DNA of 64,000 bases from positions 186,001-250,000 of the forward strand of contig JAFUAY010000012.1 of assembly GCA_017460515.1 (NCBI GenBank), given 5' to 3'. The notes below the pieces were generated by a model that was given only the letters and a program-made list of their open reading frames with translations, did no database searches and was not told where the DNA came from. Below are positions 18,181 to 26,293 of this stretch, piece by piece. This DNA is from Prevotella sp. (GTDB lineage: Bacteria > Bacteroidota > Bacteroidia > Bacteroidales > Bacteroidaceae). The stretch's first letter is position 1; every line of letters begins with the position of its first letter. Position numbers and translations under genes: made by a program.

Positions 18181-18444
18181 ATGGCACATAAAAAAGGTGT
18201 AGGTAGTTCTAAGAACGGCCGCGAGAGTGCAGCACAGCGACTCGGCGTGAAAATCTGGGGTGGACAGAAGGTACAGGCAGGCAACATCATCGTTCGTCAG
18301 CGTGGTACTCATCACAATCCCGGCAACGGTGTTGGTATTGGTAAAGACGATACGCTCTATGCCCTCATTGATGGCACAGTCAACTTCCACAAAGGAAAGC
18401 GTGACAAGAGCGTCGTTTCAGTAATACCTGAAGCCGAAGCTTAA
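18181..18444 (+). CDS. rpmA: 50S ribosomal protein L27
   Basis: A large-subunit protein near the peptidyl-transferase centre. Its 87 residues start [20 protein letters not shown], which also shows that this organism makes L27 without the N-terminal extension cleaved in Firmicutes. The core [20 protein letters not shown] is intact. An AGGAGG-like sequence (18169-18174) lies seven bases before the ATG, unusually good for this order. A terminator closes the operon. Confidence 0.97.
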   Translation: MAHKKGVGSSKNGRESAAQRLGVKIWGGQKVQAGNIIVRQRGTHHNPGNGVGIGKDDTLYALIDGTVNFHKGKRDKSVVSVIPEAEA

Positions 18445-18482
18445 AACTTACAAACAAACACTTATTCCAAACAAACAACAGA

Positions 18483-18523
18483 ACCCTGGCTTCCTTTCGG
18501 AACGCCAGGGTTTCTGCTTTTTT
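18483..18523 (+). terminator. Terminator of the rplU-rpmA operon
   Basis: AACCCTGGC pairs with GCCAGGGTT around a 13-base loop, followed by a T-rich tract ending in a run of six or more T residues. Confidence 0.85.
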
Positions 18524-18557
18524 AAATAGAAGGTTACATGTGATTCTTGCTACTTTG

Positions 18558-18589
18558 TTTGGAAGTTCGGGCAATTATTATTACCTTTG
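18558..18589 (+). promoter_or_regulatory. Consensus promoter of the DUF6078 gene
   Basis: TTTG, a 20-base spacer and TACCTTTG, a full consensus match. The -7 box ends eight bases before the ATG at 18598, so the transcript should begin at or next to the start codon. Confidence 0.7.
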
Positions 18590-18597
18590 TCTTCGGA

Positions 18598-19041
18598 ATG
18601 AAAGAAATAGAGATTATTGTACGCGATGTGCCAATGAGTTGGCAGATATGCTTCTTGACGGAATGTCCTGTCAAGGACCGCTGTCTGCGCCAATTGATTG
18701 CCAGCCAATTGTCGGAGAAGCGCGATTTTGGTCCTGCCGTCTACCCCACCATGAAGCGCGGTGAAAACGGCTGCCGACTATTTGTAGCCAACGAGCCTCA
18801 ACTTATGGCATGGGGATTTGAGAAAATGTTCAGCGAGGTGAAGCATCGCGATGTCGTGTCCCTGCGCAAAGAGGTTACCAATGAACTTCGCGGCCACAGT
18901 AATTACTACCGCTACAATAATGGCGAACGATTGCTGTCGCCCGAGCAGCAGGAAGCTATCATCAAGCTGTTCCAGAAGTATGGTTATCAGAACCAACTGG
19001 AATTCGATCACTATACCTATGTATATGACTTCGATAGCTAA
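18598..19041 (+). CDS. DUF6078 family protein
   Basis: A 147-residue cytoplasmic protein of unknown function found in Prevotella and Bacteroides. The family signature is the N-terminal cysteine pattern ICFLTECPVKDRCLRQLIA and the C-terminal segment NYYRYNNGERLLSPEQQEAI. The cysteines could bind a metal, but that is inference. The ATG at 18598 is preferred over the upstream in-frame start at 18547, because the promoter lies between them. The next downstream Met (18634) would remove part of the conserved region. Confidence 0.7.
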   Translation: MKEIEIIVRDVPMSWQICFLTECPVKDRCLRQLIASQLSEKRDFGPAVYPTMKRGENGCRLFVANEPQLMAWGFEKMFSEVKHRDVVSLRKEVTNELRGHSNYYRYNNGERLLSPEQQEAIIKLFQKYGYQNQLEFDHYTYVYDFDS

Positions 19042-19192
19042 TTTCCCGCATTTCCTACACTAACCGCTCATTATCAACTGTTTAGCACCGATTTTCCTGC
19101 ACCATTTCCAGCACCTAAAACAAGTAGAAGTTGCACCATTCCTATCTTTTATAATCATTTAACAAAAATCCCAAAAATAATCCGTCATATTG

Positions 19193-19227
19193 GGACACGA
19201 TGTCCGCCATACTCGGACATTTTGTCC
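19193..19227. promoter_or_regulatory. Two tandem GGACA-N3-TGTCC palindromes, candidate operator
   Basis: Perfect 13-bp palindromes at 19193-19205 and 19215-19227, starting 22 bases apart, which puts them on the same face of the helix. CTCGGA and TCCGAG form a further inverted repeat around the second site. They lie about 80 bases upstream of the promoter at 19306-19337. The binding protein is unknown. Confidence 0.45.
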
Positions 19228-19305
19228 TAATCCGAGGTACACTTCGTTTCTATTACAGAGACGGTTTACAAACACTATCTCACTGATTTACAATACATTT
19301 CACCT

Positions 19306-19337
19306 CTTGCAAACATCATCGTTTTTCTGTATCTTTG
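19306..19337 (+). promoter_or_regulatory. Promoter of a candidate small RNA
   Basis: CTTG, a 20-base spacer and TATCTTTG on the plus strand. No protein gene follows in this direction before the strong terminator at 19401-19456. Confidence 0.55.
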
Positions 19338-19343
19338 CAGTAT

Positions 19344-19458
19344 AATTTAAACAATGAAATACCACTTCTGCCCCATTTTGGTGCAACTTCTGGTGCAAGA
19401 AAAACCTGCATATCCTGCTGATAATCAGGCATCGGTGCAGGATATGCAGGTTTTTTCT
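19344..19458 (+). ncRNA. Candidate small RNA of about 115 nt
   Basis: It is bounded by the promoter at 19306-19337 and the 14-bp-stem terminator that follows. A 42-codon reading frame (ATG at 19354) runs through the terminator hairpin and is judged less likely than an RNA product. The 5' half contains two copies of TGGTGCAA. The rest of the 513-base gap (19042-19554) holds the tandem palindromes at 19193-19227 and several scattered GGTGC motifs, but no gene I can support. Confidence 0.35.
19401..19456. terminator. Strong bidirectional terminator
   Basis: An 18-bp perfect stem (AAAACCTGCATATCCTGC paired with its complement) around an 18-base loop, with six T residues on the plus side and a T-run on the minus side. 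It can end the plus-strand small RNA and the minus-strand restriction-modification transcript. Confidence 0.85.
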
Positions 19459-19554
19459 TACTTTATGAAGTTTCGAAAATAAATGCAAGTTATTTTAGTT
19501 TTATTTGATTGTTTCGTGATTTTATCGTCCCTACTGGAACCTAATAGTATTCTT

Positions 19555-22500
19555 CTACACCAGATTATTGATGGCATCCAGCATTTCGTTGTAGCCGCTT
19601 ACTTCATGATATCTTACTTTGCTCGTTGAAACACTATTGAAGAGTTTTTTGGCACAATCAATCTTTGCTCGCTCGATGCCTTTCAGTTGCATGGAATCCA
19701 TACTGCCCTTGGTCTCTGCAATAAAGAAGATGTGCTTCACGCCTGCATGGTCATTGAAAGCGATAGCCCAGTCGGGCGCATAGTTGCCTATAGGTGTAGG
19801 AATCTGGAAGGTGCGAGGCAATTTTGCATAAACACAAACTTCCTCTGCTTTATCCATATCCTCTGCGAACTGGCGTTCACCCTTACTTTCTGTAAACACA
19901 TAATCCAAGATGTGCTTCTTTGCAGGATAGGCTTTATCAATCGTCTGACGACTCTTCTCCTGAGTGAAGATATCTGTATCGTAGGTTTGCTCTGTCTGAT
20001 TATAACTGATATGCTCTACTATCATCGTAGCTTTCTGTTCCTTAATCAACTTAACCACATTGCGAATAAATTCCTCCGGATTGTTCTTAAACAGCAACAA
20101 ACGCGCTGGAAGGATGCCTTTTAATATGCGAACCACCGTCTTTCGTGTTAATGTTGTCCCACGAGCGATGTCACCTACCAAGTCGTATGGCACATTCGAC
20201 GTTGAAACCTCACGTAAAGTCTTTCTACTTGTACTTTGCTCGCCACTAAAATCTAAATCGTCCTCACCCTGTTCACCAGTAGTCACCACATATTTCATCT
20301 GTCTTACAGTCAGATCATCATCGATGGCTTTAATAGACTTCTTAATCAGTTCCTCACTATCGTAATGAACGGTATAGACATAGCGATGATTGATTTCTGC
20401 CCAAAGACGCTTGAACTCGTTCTTTGCCGCATTGTTGTTCAGTTTATCATTTACCACCTCAGCTTTATCGTTGCCATCCTCTACCATACCAGCAAGAGCT
20501 GAAGGATCGAAGATGCCCTGAATCAATTTATGCACCTGCTCGCTGATGGGTTGTAATTTCTTACTAAGGGGCGCCAATGTGCCCTGTTCCATATCAATAT
20601 GATAAGATGGTAGAATGTTTCCCTTCTGGTCAGTATAGTCGTTATCGAATAGATAGCTCACGATACTTGCAGCCTCCTGATTACTAATAGTATAACGTTC
20701 TGTACCCACCATAAATGTCTTACCCTCGAAGTAACCCACAGTTGCCACAGTAGGACGTTCACGCAGAGCCTCACGAGTATCTTTCTGCAAATCATCCACG
20801 AATGTAGAATAGCTCTCGTTGGCAATAACGGTGAGTTTATTAATGTCATGAACAGCATCGCCCAATCGCTCAGCATCCATGCGGTTTCCCTGCTGATCTA
20901 CACAGATACGAAGTCCACGCCCCACTTCCTGACGTTTGGCTGTAGCGCTATTAGCATGTCGAAGCGTGCAAATCTGGAACACGTTAGGATTATCCCAACC
21001 CTCTCGCAGAGCTGAGTGAGAGAAAATGAAACGTGTTGGCTCGTCGAACGAAAGTAACCGCTCTTTATCTTTCAGAATCAAATCATAAGCAGAAATATCC
21101 GTTGAGAACGACTCTCCACGCTTCACCTCACTATTTACTGCATGTCCCTTTTTATCAATAGAGAAATAACCATTATGAATTTGATCCACAGAGAAACGCC
21201 TCAGGTACTTCTGGTAATCATCCTCGAATAGTGATAGGTTCTCATTCAGATAGTCATTATACTCCTTCTCAAACATTTTCCATAAGTCACCTTTCACTAC
21301 TTCGCCTTGCTCATCATAACCTTTATAGTTGGCTACTTCATCAATAAAGAATAGTGACAGCGTCTTGATTCCTTGTTGGAATAGTTGACGTTCCTTCTCG
21401 AAGTGACTCTTTACAGTTTCTCGTATCTGTACCTGTTGGATAGTTTTCTCGCTAACATCACCCATCACCTCGCCTTTACGCAAACGGTCACCATTACGGA
21501 AATACACCGTATTAGTGTTAACATTGATGTCTGTGATAACAAACTCCTTATAGGCAGGAAGCTTTGATGCATCATAAAGCGAATCACCTTGCGAGAACTT
21601 CATGGTCTGGCGACGAGCATTGTTTGCGCCCTGCACTTCAATCTCCAGTTTTACTTCTGGCGCTTTGTTCTTAGACAGTACTATGCTGTCAAAGTAGATG
21701 TAAGCCTGAGCGCCCACTAGGTTCTGCAGTGTGATACCTTTCACCTGTATCTTCTTTACCAATCGATGTTGGTATGCATCGTAGGCATCAAGTGCATAGA
21801 TACAGTTATGCGATGTTTTATGTGTAGCCGAGTAGTTCAGCACAAATAGCGGTTTGAAATGCCTCAACGCTTTCTGAGTAGCAACACCCTCCATCTTCTG
21901 AGGCTCGTCCATGATGATGATAGGACGATTGGCTGCTATCACATCAATAGGACGGCGACTCTGGAAATCATCACGCTTCGAATAGATAATACGTGCAGCA
22001 GCATCGCCTTTACGTCCCTCTACATTCTTATCCGCATTCAGAGAAGTATTGAAAGCCTGCGTATTGATAATCATCACATTGATGCTGGCATCACTACTGA
22101 ACGAATCAATTTTTGTCAAATCAGAGCTATTGTATATAAAAGGACGAGCTTTCTTGTTATAGTGTTCATAGAAATGATCTTCCAACATTTTGAAACTCTT
22201 TGCTACACCCTCACGAATAGCAATACTTGGCACCACCACGATGAACTTCGACCAACCATAGCGTTTGTTCAATTCAAACATCGTCTTGATATAAACGTAG
22301 GTCTTACCTGTACCCGTCTCCATCTCTATGTCGAGTGAGCAAGCACCCAGCCCGTCTTGTTTTACTAGCAGTTTACTTTGAGGAATGTTGCCATCAATCT
22401 GCATCTGCTTGATGTTATCCAGCAACTGCTTGTCTGTCAATTCTACATCAGCATTACGCCAACCCACATAATCCTCATCATACACGATGCGCCCTGCTGT

Positions 22501-22617
22501 TTTACCAAGGTCACGACGGTATTGTGCATTGGTCTTCGAAGGCTGTCCTGCAAAAACGTTCACCGTCTGCTCAACTGCCTCTGTCTGGTATTGTTGAATC
22601 TTAAACTTAAACTTCAT
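19555..22617 (-). CDS. Type III restriction enzyme, Res subunit (helicase-nuclease)
   Basis: The restriction subunit of a type III system: an ATP-driven translocase that cuts when two inversely oriented unmethylated sites communicate. Of 1020 residues, the SF2 helicase core has Walker A METGTGKTYVYIKT near residue 102, the DExx box IIIMDEPQKMEG near 237, and motif VI in ANSATAKRQEVGRGLRICVD. The C-terminal PD-(D/E)xK nuclease shows PDWAIAF near 947 and FIAETKGS near 969. The length is typical (about 970-1020). It follows mod by 36 AT-rich bases on the same transcript. No frameshift is seen, so it looks functional. Confidence 0.9.
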   Translation of the reverse strand: MKFKFKIQQYQTEAVEQTVNVFAGQPSKTNAQYRRDLGKTAGRIVYDEDYVGWRNADVELTDKQLLDNIKQMQIDGNIPQSKLLVKQDGLGACSLDIEMETGTGKTYVYIKTMFELNKRYGWSKFIVVVPSIAIREGVAKSFKMLEDHFYEHYNKKARPFIYNSSDLTKIDSFSSDASINVMIINTQAFNTSLNADKNVEGRKGDAAARIIYSKRDDFQSRRPIDVIAANRPIIIMDEPQKMEGVATQKALRHFKPLFVLNYSATHKTSHNCIYALDAYDAYQHRLVKKIQVKGITLQNLVGAQAYIYFDSIVLSKNKAPEVKLEIEVQGANNARRQTMKFSQGDSLYDASKLPAYKEFVITDINVNTNTVYFRNGDRLRKGEVMGDVSEKTIQQVQIRETVKSHFEKERQLFQQGIKTLSLFFIDEVANYKGYDEQGEVVKGDLWKMFEKEYNDYLNENLSLFEDDYQKYLRRFSVDQIHNGYFSIDKKGHAVNSEVKRGESFSTDISAYDLILKDKERLLSFDEPTRFIFSHSALREGWDNPNVFQICTLRHANSATAKRQEVGRGLRICVDQQGNRMDAERLGDAVHDINKLTVIANESYSTFVDDLQKDTREALRERPTVATVGYFEGKTFMVGTERYTISNQEAASIVSYLFDNDYTDQKGNILPSYHIDMEQGTLAPLSKKLQPISEQVHKLIQGIFDPSALAGMVEDGNDKAEVVNDKLNNNAAKNEFKRLWAEINHRYVYTVHYDSEELIKKSIKAIDDDLTVRQMKYVVTTGEQGEDDLDFSGEQSTSRKTLREVSTSNVPYDLVGDIARGTTLTRKTVVRILKGILPARLLLFKNNPEEFIRNVVKLIKEQKATMIVEHISYNQTEQTYDTDIFTQEKSRQTIDKAYPAKKHILDYVFTESKGERQFAEDMDKAEEVCVYAKLPRTFQIPTPIGNYAPDWAIAFNDHAGVKHIFFIAETKGSMDSMQLKGIERAKIDCAKKLFNSVSTSKVRYHEVSGYNEMLDAINNLV

Positions 22618-22653
22618 TGCTTAATTTCCAATTCTCAATTGTCAATTTTCAAT

Positions 22654-24657
22654 TCAAATGATTCTGCGGATTGTATCCTTGCTGTAATGCTCGAATATCT
22701 GCTCAAAGTTATCAGCCACGTTGTCGTTGGCGAGACTCTTGTCGCGCATTACAAAGTAATAGGGATGCTGTTTGGCTATCTCTGTAATGGTTGTCTCGTT
22801 TACGTCTTCGTCAAAACAGGCTAACAGGTAGCCATCGCTGACGTTCCAAACGGTTTTGCCTGCGATCTCTTTTTTCTCAATTTTAGCAGAGAGTTCTATG
22901 CCTAATTCTATCATCGCTTGGAACAGCAAGTCTTCTTCTGTACGATCTGGCTTGATATTGTCCTCAAACAAGTCTCGTTCATTAAAGTCTGCAGGAGTAT
23001 AATACACATCCTGCATATTTGAAGAGTCGAGTTTCAATACACGGAAACCTGTATCAAGGTCTTGCGTTGTCAATGGTGACTCTTCTTTTATTTTCTTTCC
23101 TGCACGACGGATACGCTCCTTACCGATTTCACAGATGGTCTTATATCCAGCTTTATAAGCCTCGCTCTTACTAGAGGTCTTTTCAGGAAACTGCACCATA
23201 ATAAATCGCCTACATCCCTTATCTTCCGCATTCAGTTGCATTACAGCATGAGCAGTAGTACATGAACCTGAAAAGAAATCCAACACCAAGCTGTCTTTTT
23301 CTGTCGCAATTGTCAGGATGTCTTTCATATAGACAATCGATTTGGGGTTCTGAAACAAGTCAGCTTTCCCAAACAAGGATGTCAACAACTTTGCAGAACT
23401 GCCAGTATCGTATTCTGGTTTATACCATAAGGTCTTTGCTGATTTCATTCTTATAGAGCCGTCTTCCAATGTCGCCCTCATTTTGGTACATAGCGTACCA
23501 GCATTATTGACTCCTAGATTAATATCTTTCTGCTCATAGAAAGTACTTATACCCCAACGCCAGCGTCCCTTTTCTCCCTTTTCAGACAAGGGCCAGTATA
23601 CCTTGTATCCCAAAGAGGTATAAGTTTCAGTAAGTTTGTCAACAAATTCATCATCAAAGGTCAGAGTCCTTGCATCGTAGATTTTATCAAGTTCTTCTTG
23701 TAAAACAGTACTAAACTCTCCGTCCTTTAACAATACCGGATAAAACATGTACGGACGTTCCTCTCGTTTCCATGCGTTGCCAGTCTTTCTATATCCAATC
23801 AGTTTATAATAGCCTATCTCGTCTTGCAAGTCATAGTCATCATCCAGTTCTTCATCGTCTAATGAAAATCCTTTAATGGAAAGACTTCGTTTTGATCTTG
23901 CATAAACTAAAAGAAATTCATTGCAGGTAGCAAAGAACGCATCATCTGAGCGTCCTTTCAGGTTGTTAATGGTCGAGATTATCCCAACCCTATTGTTCAT
24001 ACCAAATATCTCATCGCAAATACCCGTCAAATTCACAAGTTCATGATGATCAATAGAGATAAAGATGACTCCATCCTCACTCAATAAATCCTTTGCCACT
24101 TTCAGTCTTGGGTAGATCATATTAAGCCAATCAGTATGAAAGCGTCCATTACTCTCAACATTAGCAATAAGCCTATTACCCTCTTCATCCTCCTGTCCGC
24201 TATTGTGAATATATTCTCCAACTGTCTGTGAGAAATCATCGTTATACACAAAGTCGTTTCCTGTGTTATAAGGCGGATCAATATAGATTAACTTCACCTT
24301 GCCAAGATAGTTCTCACGAAGCAACTTCAACAGTTGCAAGTTATCTCCTTCAATATACAGGTTCTTGGTCTTGTCGAAGTCCACACTTTCCTCACGACAA
24401 GGACGTAGTGTGTCCGTAGTTGACACATTAGCCAAACGTATGACATTGCGCTTATCAGGCCAAGTGAATTGATAGCGTTCCTCTGGGCCTTCAACTATGT
24501 CCTTCGACAGCTCCTGTCGGAGTTGGTCAAAGTCAATTGCCACTTCTGGCTTACCCTCGTCATTGAGGCGTTCAGTCAGACAGTTAGGGAACAGCTCCCC
24601 AATTCGCTTTATATTTTCATCCACGATATTCGTGGTTTGCATATTCAGTTTTTCCAT
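22654..24657 (-). CDS. Type III DNA methyltransferase, Mod subunit (adenine-specific, beta class)
   Basis: Recognises the target and methylates adenine-N6 on one strand; it also provides sequence specificity to Res. The 667-residue protein carries motif IV YIDPPYNTGNDFVYNDDF near residue 129, then the target-recognition region (about 190-430), then motif I LVLDFFSGSCTTAHAVMQLN near 465. The order IV then I defines the beta class, as in EcoP1I. The length fits. No simple repeat was seen that would make the gene phase-variable. Its promoter is unclear: the upstream 62 bases carry only a weak minus-strand -7 (TACTATTG, 24709-24716). Confidence 0.92.
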   Translation of the reverse strand: MEKLNMQTTNIVDENIKRIGELFPNCLTERLNDEGKPEVAIDFDQLRQELSKDIVEGPEERYQFTWPDKRNVIRLANVSTTDTLRPCREESVDFDKTKNLYIEGDNLQLLKLLRENYLGKVKLIYIDPPYNTGNDFVYNDDFSQTVGEYIHNSGQEDEEGNRLIANVESNGRFHTDWLNMIYPRLKVAKDLLSEDGVIFISIDHHELVNLTGICDEIFGMNNRVGIISTINNLKGRSDDAFFATCNEFLLVYARSKRSLSIKGFSLDDEELDDDYDLQDEIGYYKLIGYRKTGNAWKREERPYMFYPVLLKDGEFSTVLQEELDKIYDARTLTFDDEFVDKLTETYTSLGYKVYWPLSEKGEKGRWRWGISTFYEQKDINLGVNNAGTLCTKMRATLEDGSIRMKSAKTLWYKPEYDTGSSAKLLTSLFGKADLFQNPKSIVYMKDILTIATEKDSLVLDFFSGSCTTAHAVMQLNAEDKGCRRFIMVQFPEKTSSKSEAYKAGYKTICEIGKERIRRAGKKIKEESPLTTQDLDTGFRVLKLDSSNMQDVYYTPADFNERDLFEDNIKPDRTEEDLLFQAMIELGIELSAKIEKKEIAGKTVWNVSDGYLLACFDEDVNETTITEIAKQHPYYFVMRDKSLANDNVADNFEQIFEHYSKDTIRRII

Positions 24658-24663
24658 TATTAT

Positions 24664-24694
24664 TTTGTTATTTCAGTTTTTATACTTATTTTTG
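24664..24694 (+). promoter_or_regulatory. Consensus promoter of the toxin-antitoxin operon
   Basis: TTTG, a 19-base spacer and TATTTTTG, a full match to the Bacteroidetes consensus, 25 bases before the antitoxin ATG. It lies in the 62-base gap shared with the divergent mod gene, so the antitoxin, if a repressor, could also affect mod. Confidence 0.7.
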
Positions 24695-24719
24695 CAGCAG
24701 AATTAATACAATAGTAGTT

Positions 24720-24968
24720 ATGACAGCTATACAATTAAATGCAGAAATACTCCGCAATTTGGGCGCTATCGCTGAGGACGAGGGCATGTTGAAGCGTGTT
24801 GCCAAGTATTTGCGTAAACTGGTCGCTGAGAAAGAGGCTGATCCCACACTCTTCACCAAAGAAGAATTCTTCCGTATGGTAGACGAAGCCAAACAAGATA
24901 TTGAAGATGGAAAGGGACGCAGTTTCTCGAATCCTGACGAAATGAATGCTTGGCTTAACTCCTTGTAA
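24720..24968 (+). CDS. Antitoxin of a YoeB-type toxin-antitoxin pair
   Basis: An 82-residue protein whose N-terminal half (MTAIQLNAEILRNLGAIAED) could form a dimerisation or DNA-binding unit. The C-terminal half (FTKEEFFRMVDEAKQDIEDG, then acidic residues) is the usual toxin-neutralising tail. It matches the short antitoxins that precede YoeB toxins in Bacteroides and Prevotella rather than the classical YefM sequence. The stop is two bases before the toxin ATG, so translation is coupled. Function is assigned from the partner. Confidence 0.75.
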   Translation: MTAIQLNAEILRNLGAIAEDEGMLKRVAKYLRKLVAEKEADPTLFTKEEFFRMVDEAKQDIEDGKGRSFSNPDEMNAWLNSL

Positions 24969-24970
24969 CC

Positions 24971-25243
24971 ATGTATATTATTGAATATTCTCCAAAAGCA
25001 GAAGAAGGACTTGCAAAACTGAAAGCCAACGAGCCCAAATGTTTTGACAAGGCTGTTAAGTTGCTTAATGAGTTGATGGAGCACCCTCGTACAGGCACAG
25101 GAAAGCCCAAACAGCTTTCTGGAGATCGCGCTGGACAATGGCGACGCAAAATTAGCGACAAGCATCGTTTGGTCTATGAGATTCAAGATCAAGTCGTCAA
25201 AGTGCTTGTGCTCTCGGCCTGGGGACATTATGATGATAAGTGA
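24971..25243 (+). CDS. yoeB: YoeB/Txe family mRNA-interferase toxin
   Basis: A ribosome-dependent endoribonuclease of the RelE superfamily that inhibits translation when the antitoxin is lost. The 90-residue protein shows the family features: IIEYSPKAEEGLAKLKANEP at the start, then PRTGTGKPKQLSGDRAGQWRRKISDKHRLVYEI, with the catalytic Arg in the RRKISDKHRLVY segment, and the C-terminal AWGHYDD with its conserved His-Tyr. All expected active-site regions are present, so it appears functional. It sits inside a restriction-modification region, where such pairs may stabilise the island. Confidence 0.88.
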   Translation: MYIIEYSPKAEEGLAKLKANEPKCFDKAVKLLNELMEHPRTGTGKPKQLSGDRAGQWRRKISDKHRLVYEIQDQVVKVLVLSAWGHYDDK

Positions 25244-25254
25244 CTCGTTGTACA

Positions 25255-25476
25255 TTACTCCAACTGTTTCTTGATTTCTATAATCTTTTGATGCAACTCG
25301 TACTTTTTTCGAGTCTGCTTTTCTGAGCGACATTGCTTCTCCAGCATTTCTATCTGGCGAAGCAACTTTTCTCGCTGTTCACGATTGATTATTTGCTCTT
25401 CGATAGTTGTCTCCGACTGAACATCCAAGCCGCCACAATACGAGACAGGTTCCCTGTCATACTTTTTGGGTAAATA
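25255..25476 (-). pseudogene. Remnant of a DUF4391 gene (C-terminal end only)
   Basis: Read on the minus strand, 73 codons before the TAA at 25255 encode KKYDREPVSYCGGLDVQSET, then a coiled coil (REQREKLLRQIEMLEKQCRS, ending HQKIIEIKKQLE). This resembles the end of DUF4391 proteins, which commonly accompany type III-like methyltransferase and helicase genes in Bacteroidales. A TGA stop immediately upstream (25477-25479) and the absence of the N-terminal half show it is broken. The remaining upstream DNA belongs to an Rpn fragment. The family call is from memory and needs a profile search. Confidence 0.5.
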
Positions 25477-25490
25477 TCAGTGGCTATAAC

Positions 25491-25787
25491 TTAGAGAATT
25501 CTACGGTCTTTGAAATATGCTTGTTCGGCTTTCTGCATCTCTACGATGAATCGGCTACCGTCAGTAGTCATGCAGTAAACATCAAACACGGCGCGTCGGT
25601 CACCATAGCCATCGCCTAAGTGCTCGTCGTTCAGATATTGAATATCCACAATCTCCTGCTTAGAGCCATTAAACAGAGCATTGAGAAAACTGATGAGCAG
25701 GTCCTTGTTCATCTCCGTACCGAACAGCTTCTTGAAGCCAAAGTCGGTATAAGGGTTGATATAGCGTTCTGTCTGATCTATTGGCAT
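25491..25787 (-). pseudogene. Truncated Rpn-family PD-(D/E)XK nuclease/transposase
   Basis: Ninety-eight residues matching the N-terminus of Rpn-type proteins: YINPYTDFGFKKLFGTEMNK, a central DIQYLNDEHLGDGYGDRRAV and VDVY-like FDVYCMTTDGSRFIVEMQKA, which includes the nuclease D and ExQ motif. Complete members have about 290-310 residues; here translation stops after FKDRRIL, and no C-terminal part follows. Its own consensus promoter survives. The fragment abuts the DUF4391 remnant, so a deletion probably joined the two. Confidence 0.7.
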
Positions 25788-25815
25788 AATCTATGCCGTA
25801 ATTGAATATTATTTG

Positions 25816-25847
25816 CAAAGGTAAATCATTTCTTTATATTATACAAA
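25816..25847 (-). promoter_or_regulatory. Consensus promoter of the Rpn fragment
   Basis: TTTG, a 20-base spacer and TACCTTTG on the minus strand. The -7 box is 28 bases before the ATG at 25787. It might also feed the restriction-modification genes further downstream. Confidence 0.65.
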
Positions 25848-25861
25848 TCTTTAGCGGGAAA

Positions 25862-25903
25862 AATGAAGCTGGAGTTGCTGAGCGTTTGGCTCAGTAACTC
25901 CAG
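25862..25903 (-). terminator. Likely terminator after the transpeptidase operon
   Basis: A long hairpin (CTGGAGTT.CTGAGC paired with GCTCAG.AACTCCAG, 14 pairs, one mismatch, 5-base loop) is followed on the minus strand by CTTCATTTTT. The T-tract begins four bases after the stem, so efficiency is uncertain. Confidence 0.5.
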
Positions 25904-26179
25904 TTGGTTAGGAGGGATTCAAAGTGGGGCAAGTGGCAGTGACCTGTTCCTAAATTCTGACAGGATCTGTCCCTGACATCTTCAGCATGGTCTCTGCTCT
26001 CGCTTATTCGCAGACTTCATCTGTTCTTTTTTGTCCATCTCGATCATTTTAAAAACTCTCCGTACGATTAGCAGCACTCATATGAGATACTTACTAAATA
26101 ACGTAAACTCTGATCGAAGTGGTACCCTTTTCGATTATTATGGTGGTATACTTTTCAATTACTATTTACATTTTCGTTT
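25904..26179. other. Intergenic stretch with no supported gene
   Basis: Contains only a possible 22-codon frame on the minus strand (ATG at about 26055, preceded by a GGAGAG-like sequence; MIEMDKKEQMKSANKREQRP, then C) and short palindromic pieces such as ACAGGATCTGT. Not convincing as a gene. Plausibly debris of the island. Confidence 0.3.
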
Positions 26180-26293
26180 TTATTTCGTTTCTTCAATATT
26201 CTTCAGTTTGACAAATTCCGATTCCACGAAATGGCACATAGTCTTTCCAAAGTCTATGGATGAACTTCCCCAGAAAGAATAAAGCGATAAGTC
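26180..26293 (-). pseudogene. C-terminal remnant of a paralogue of the gene at 27982-28605
   Basis: In one minus-strand frame the 37 codons before the TAA at 26180 include GKTMCHFVESEFVKLKNIEE. This aligns with the end of the intact upstream protein (RRFVDSELVKLKSEEENVSQ). The frame is closed by TAG just upstream (26294-26296), so only the tail of a former duplicate remains. A competing 40-codon frame (26193-26315) with a hydrophobic N-terminus uses the same bases in a different frame and is considered fortuitous. Confidence 0.5.

Noticed and set aside
19354..19482. 42-codon frame in the DUF6078-res gap
   Set aside because: It runs through a perfect terminator hairpin, and its composition reflects the stem; a small RNA is a better explanation.
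24686..25333. 215-codon minus-strand frame opposite the toxin-antitoxin genes
   Set aside because: It is antisense to two well-supported genes with promoter and family matches; its first codons coincide with the DUF4391 remnant in a different frame.
26031..26282. 83-codon plus-strand frame in the island gap
   Set aside because: AT-driven open frame without homology-like features, promoter or neighbour coupling; it is opposite the paralogue remnant.
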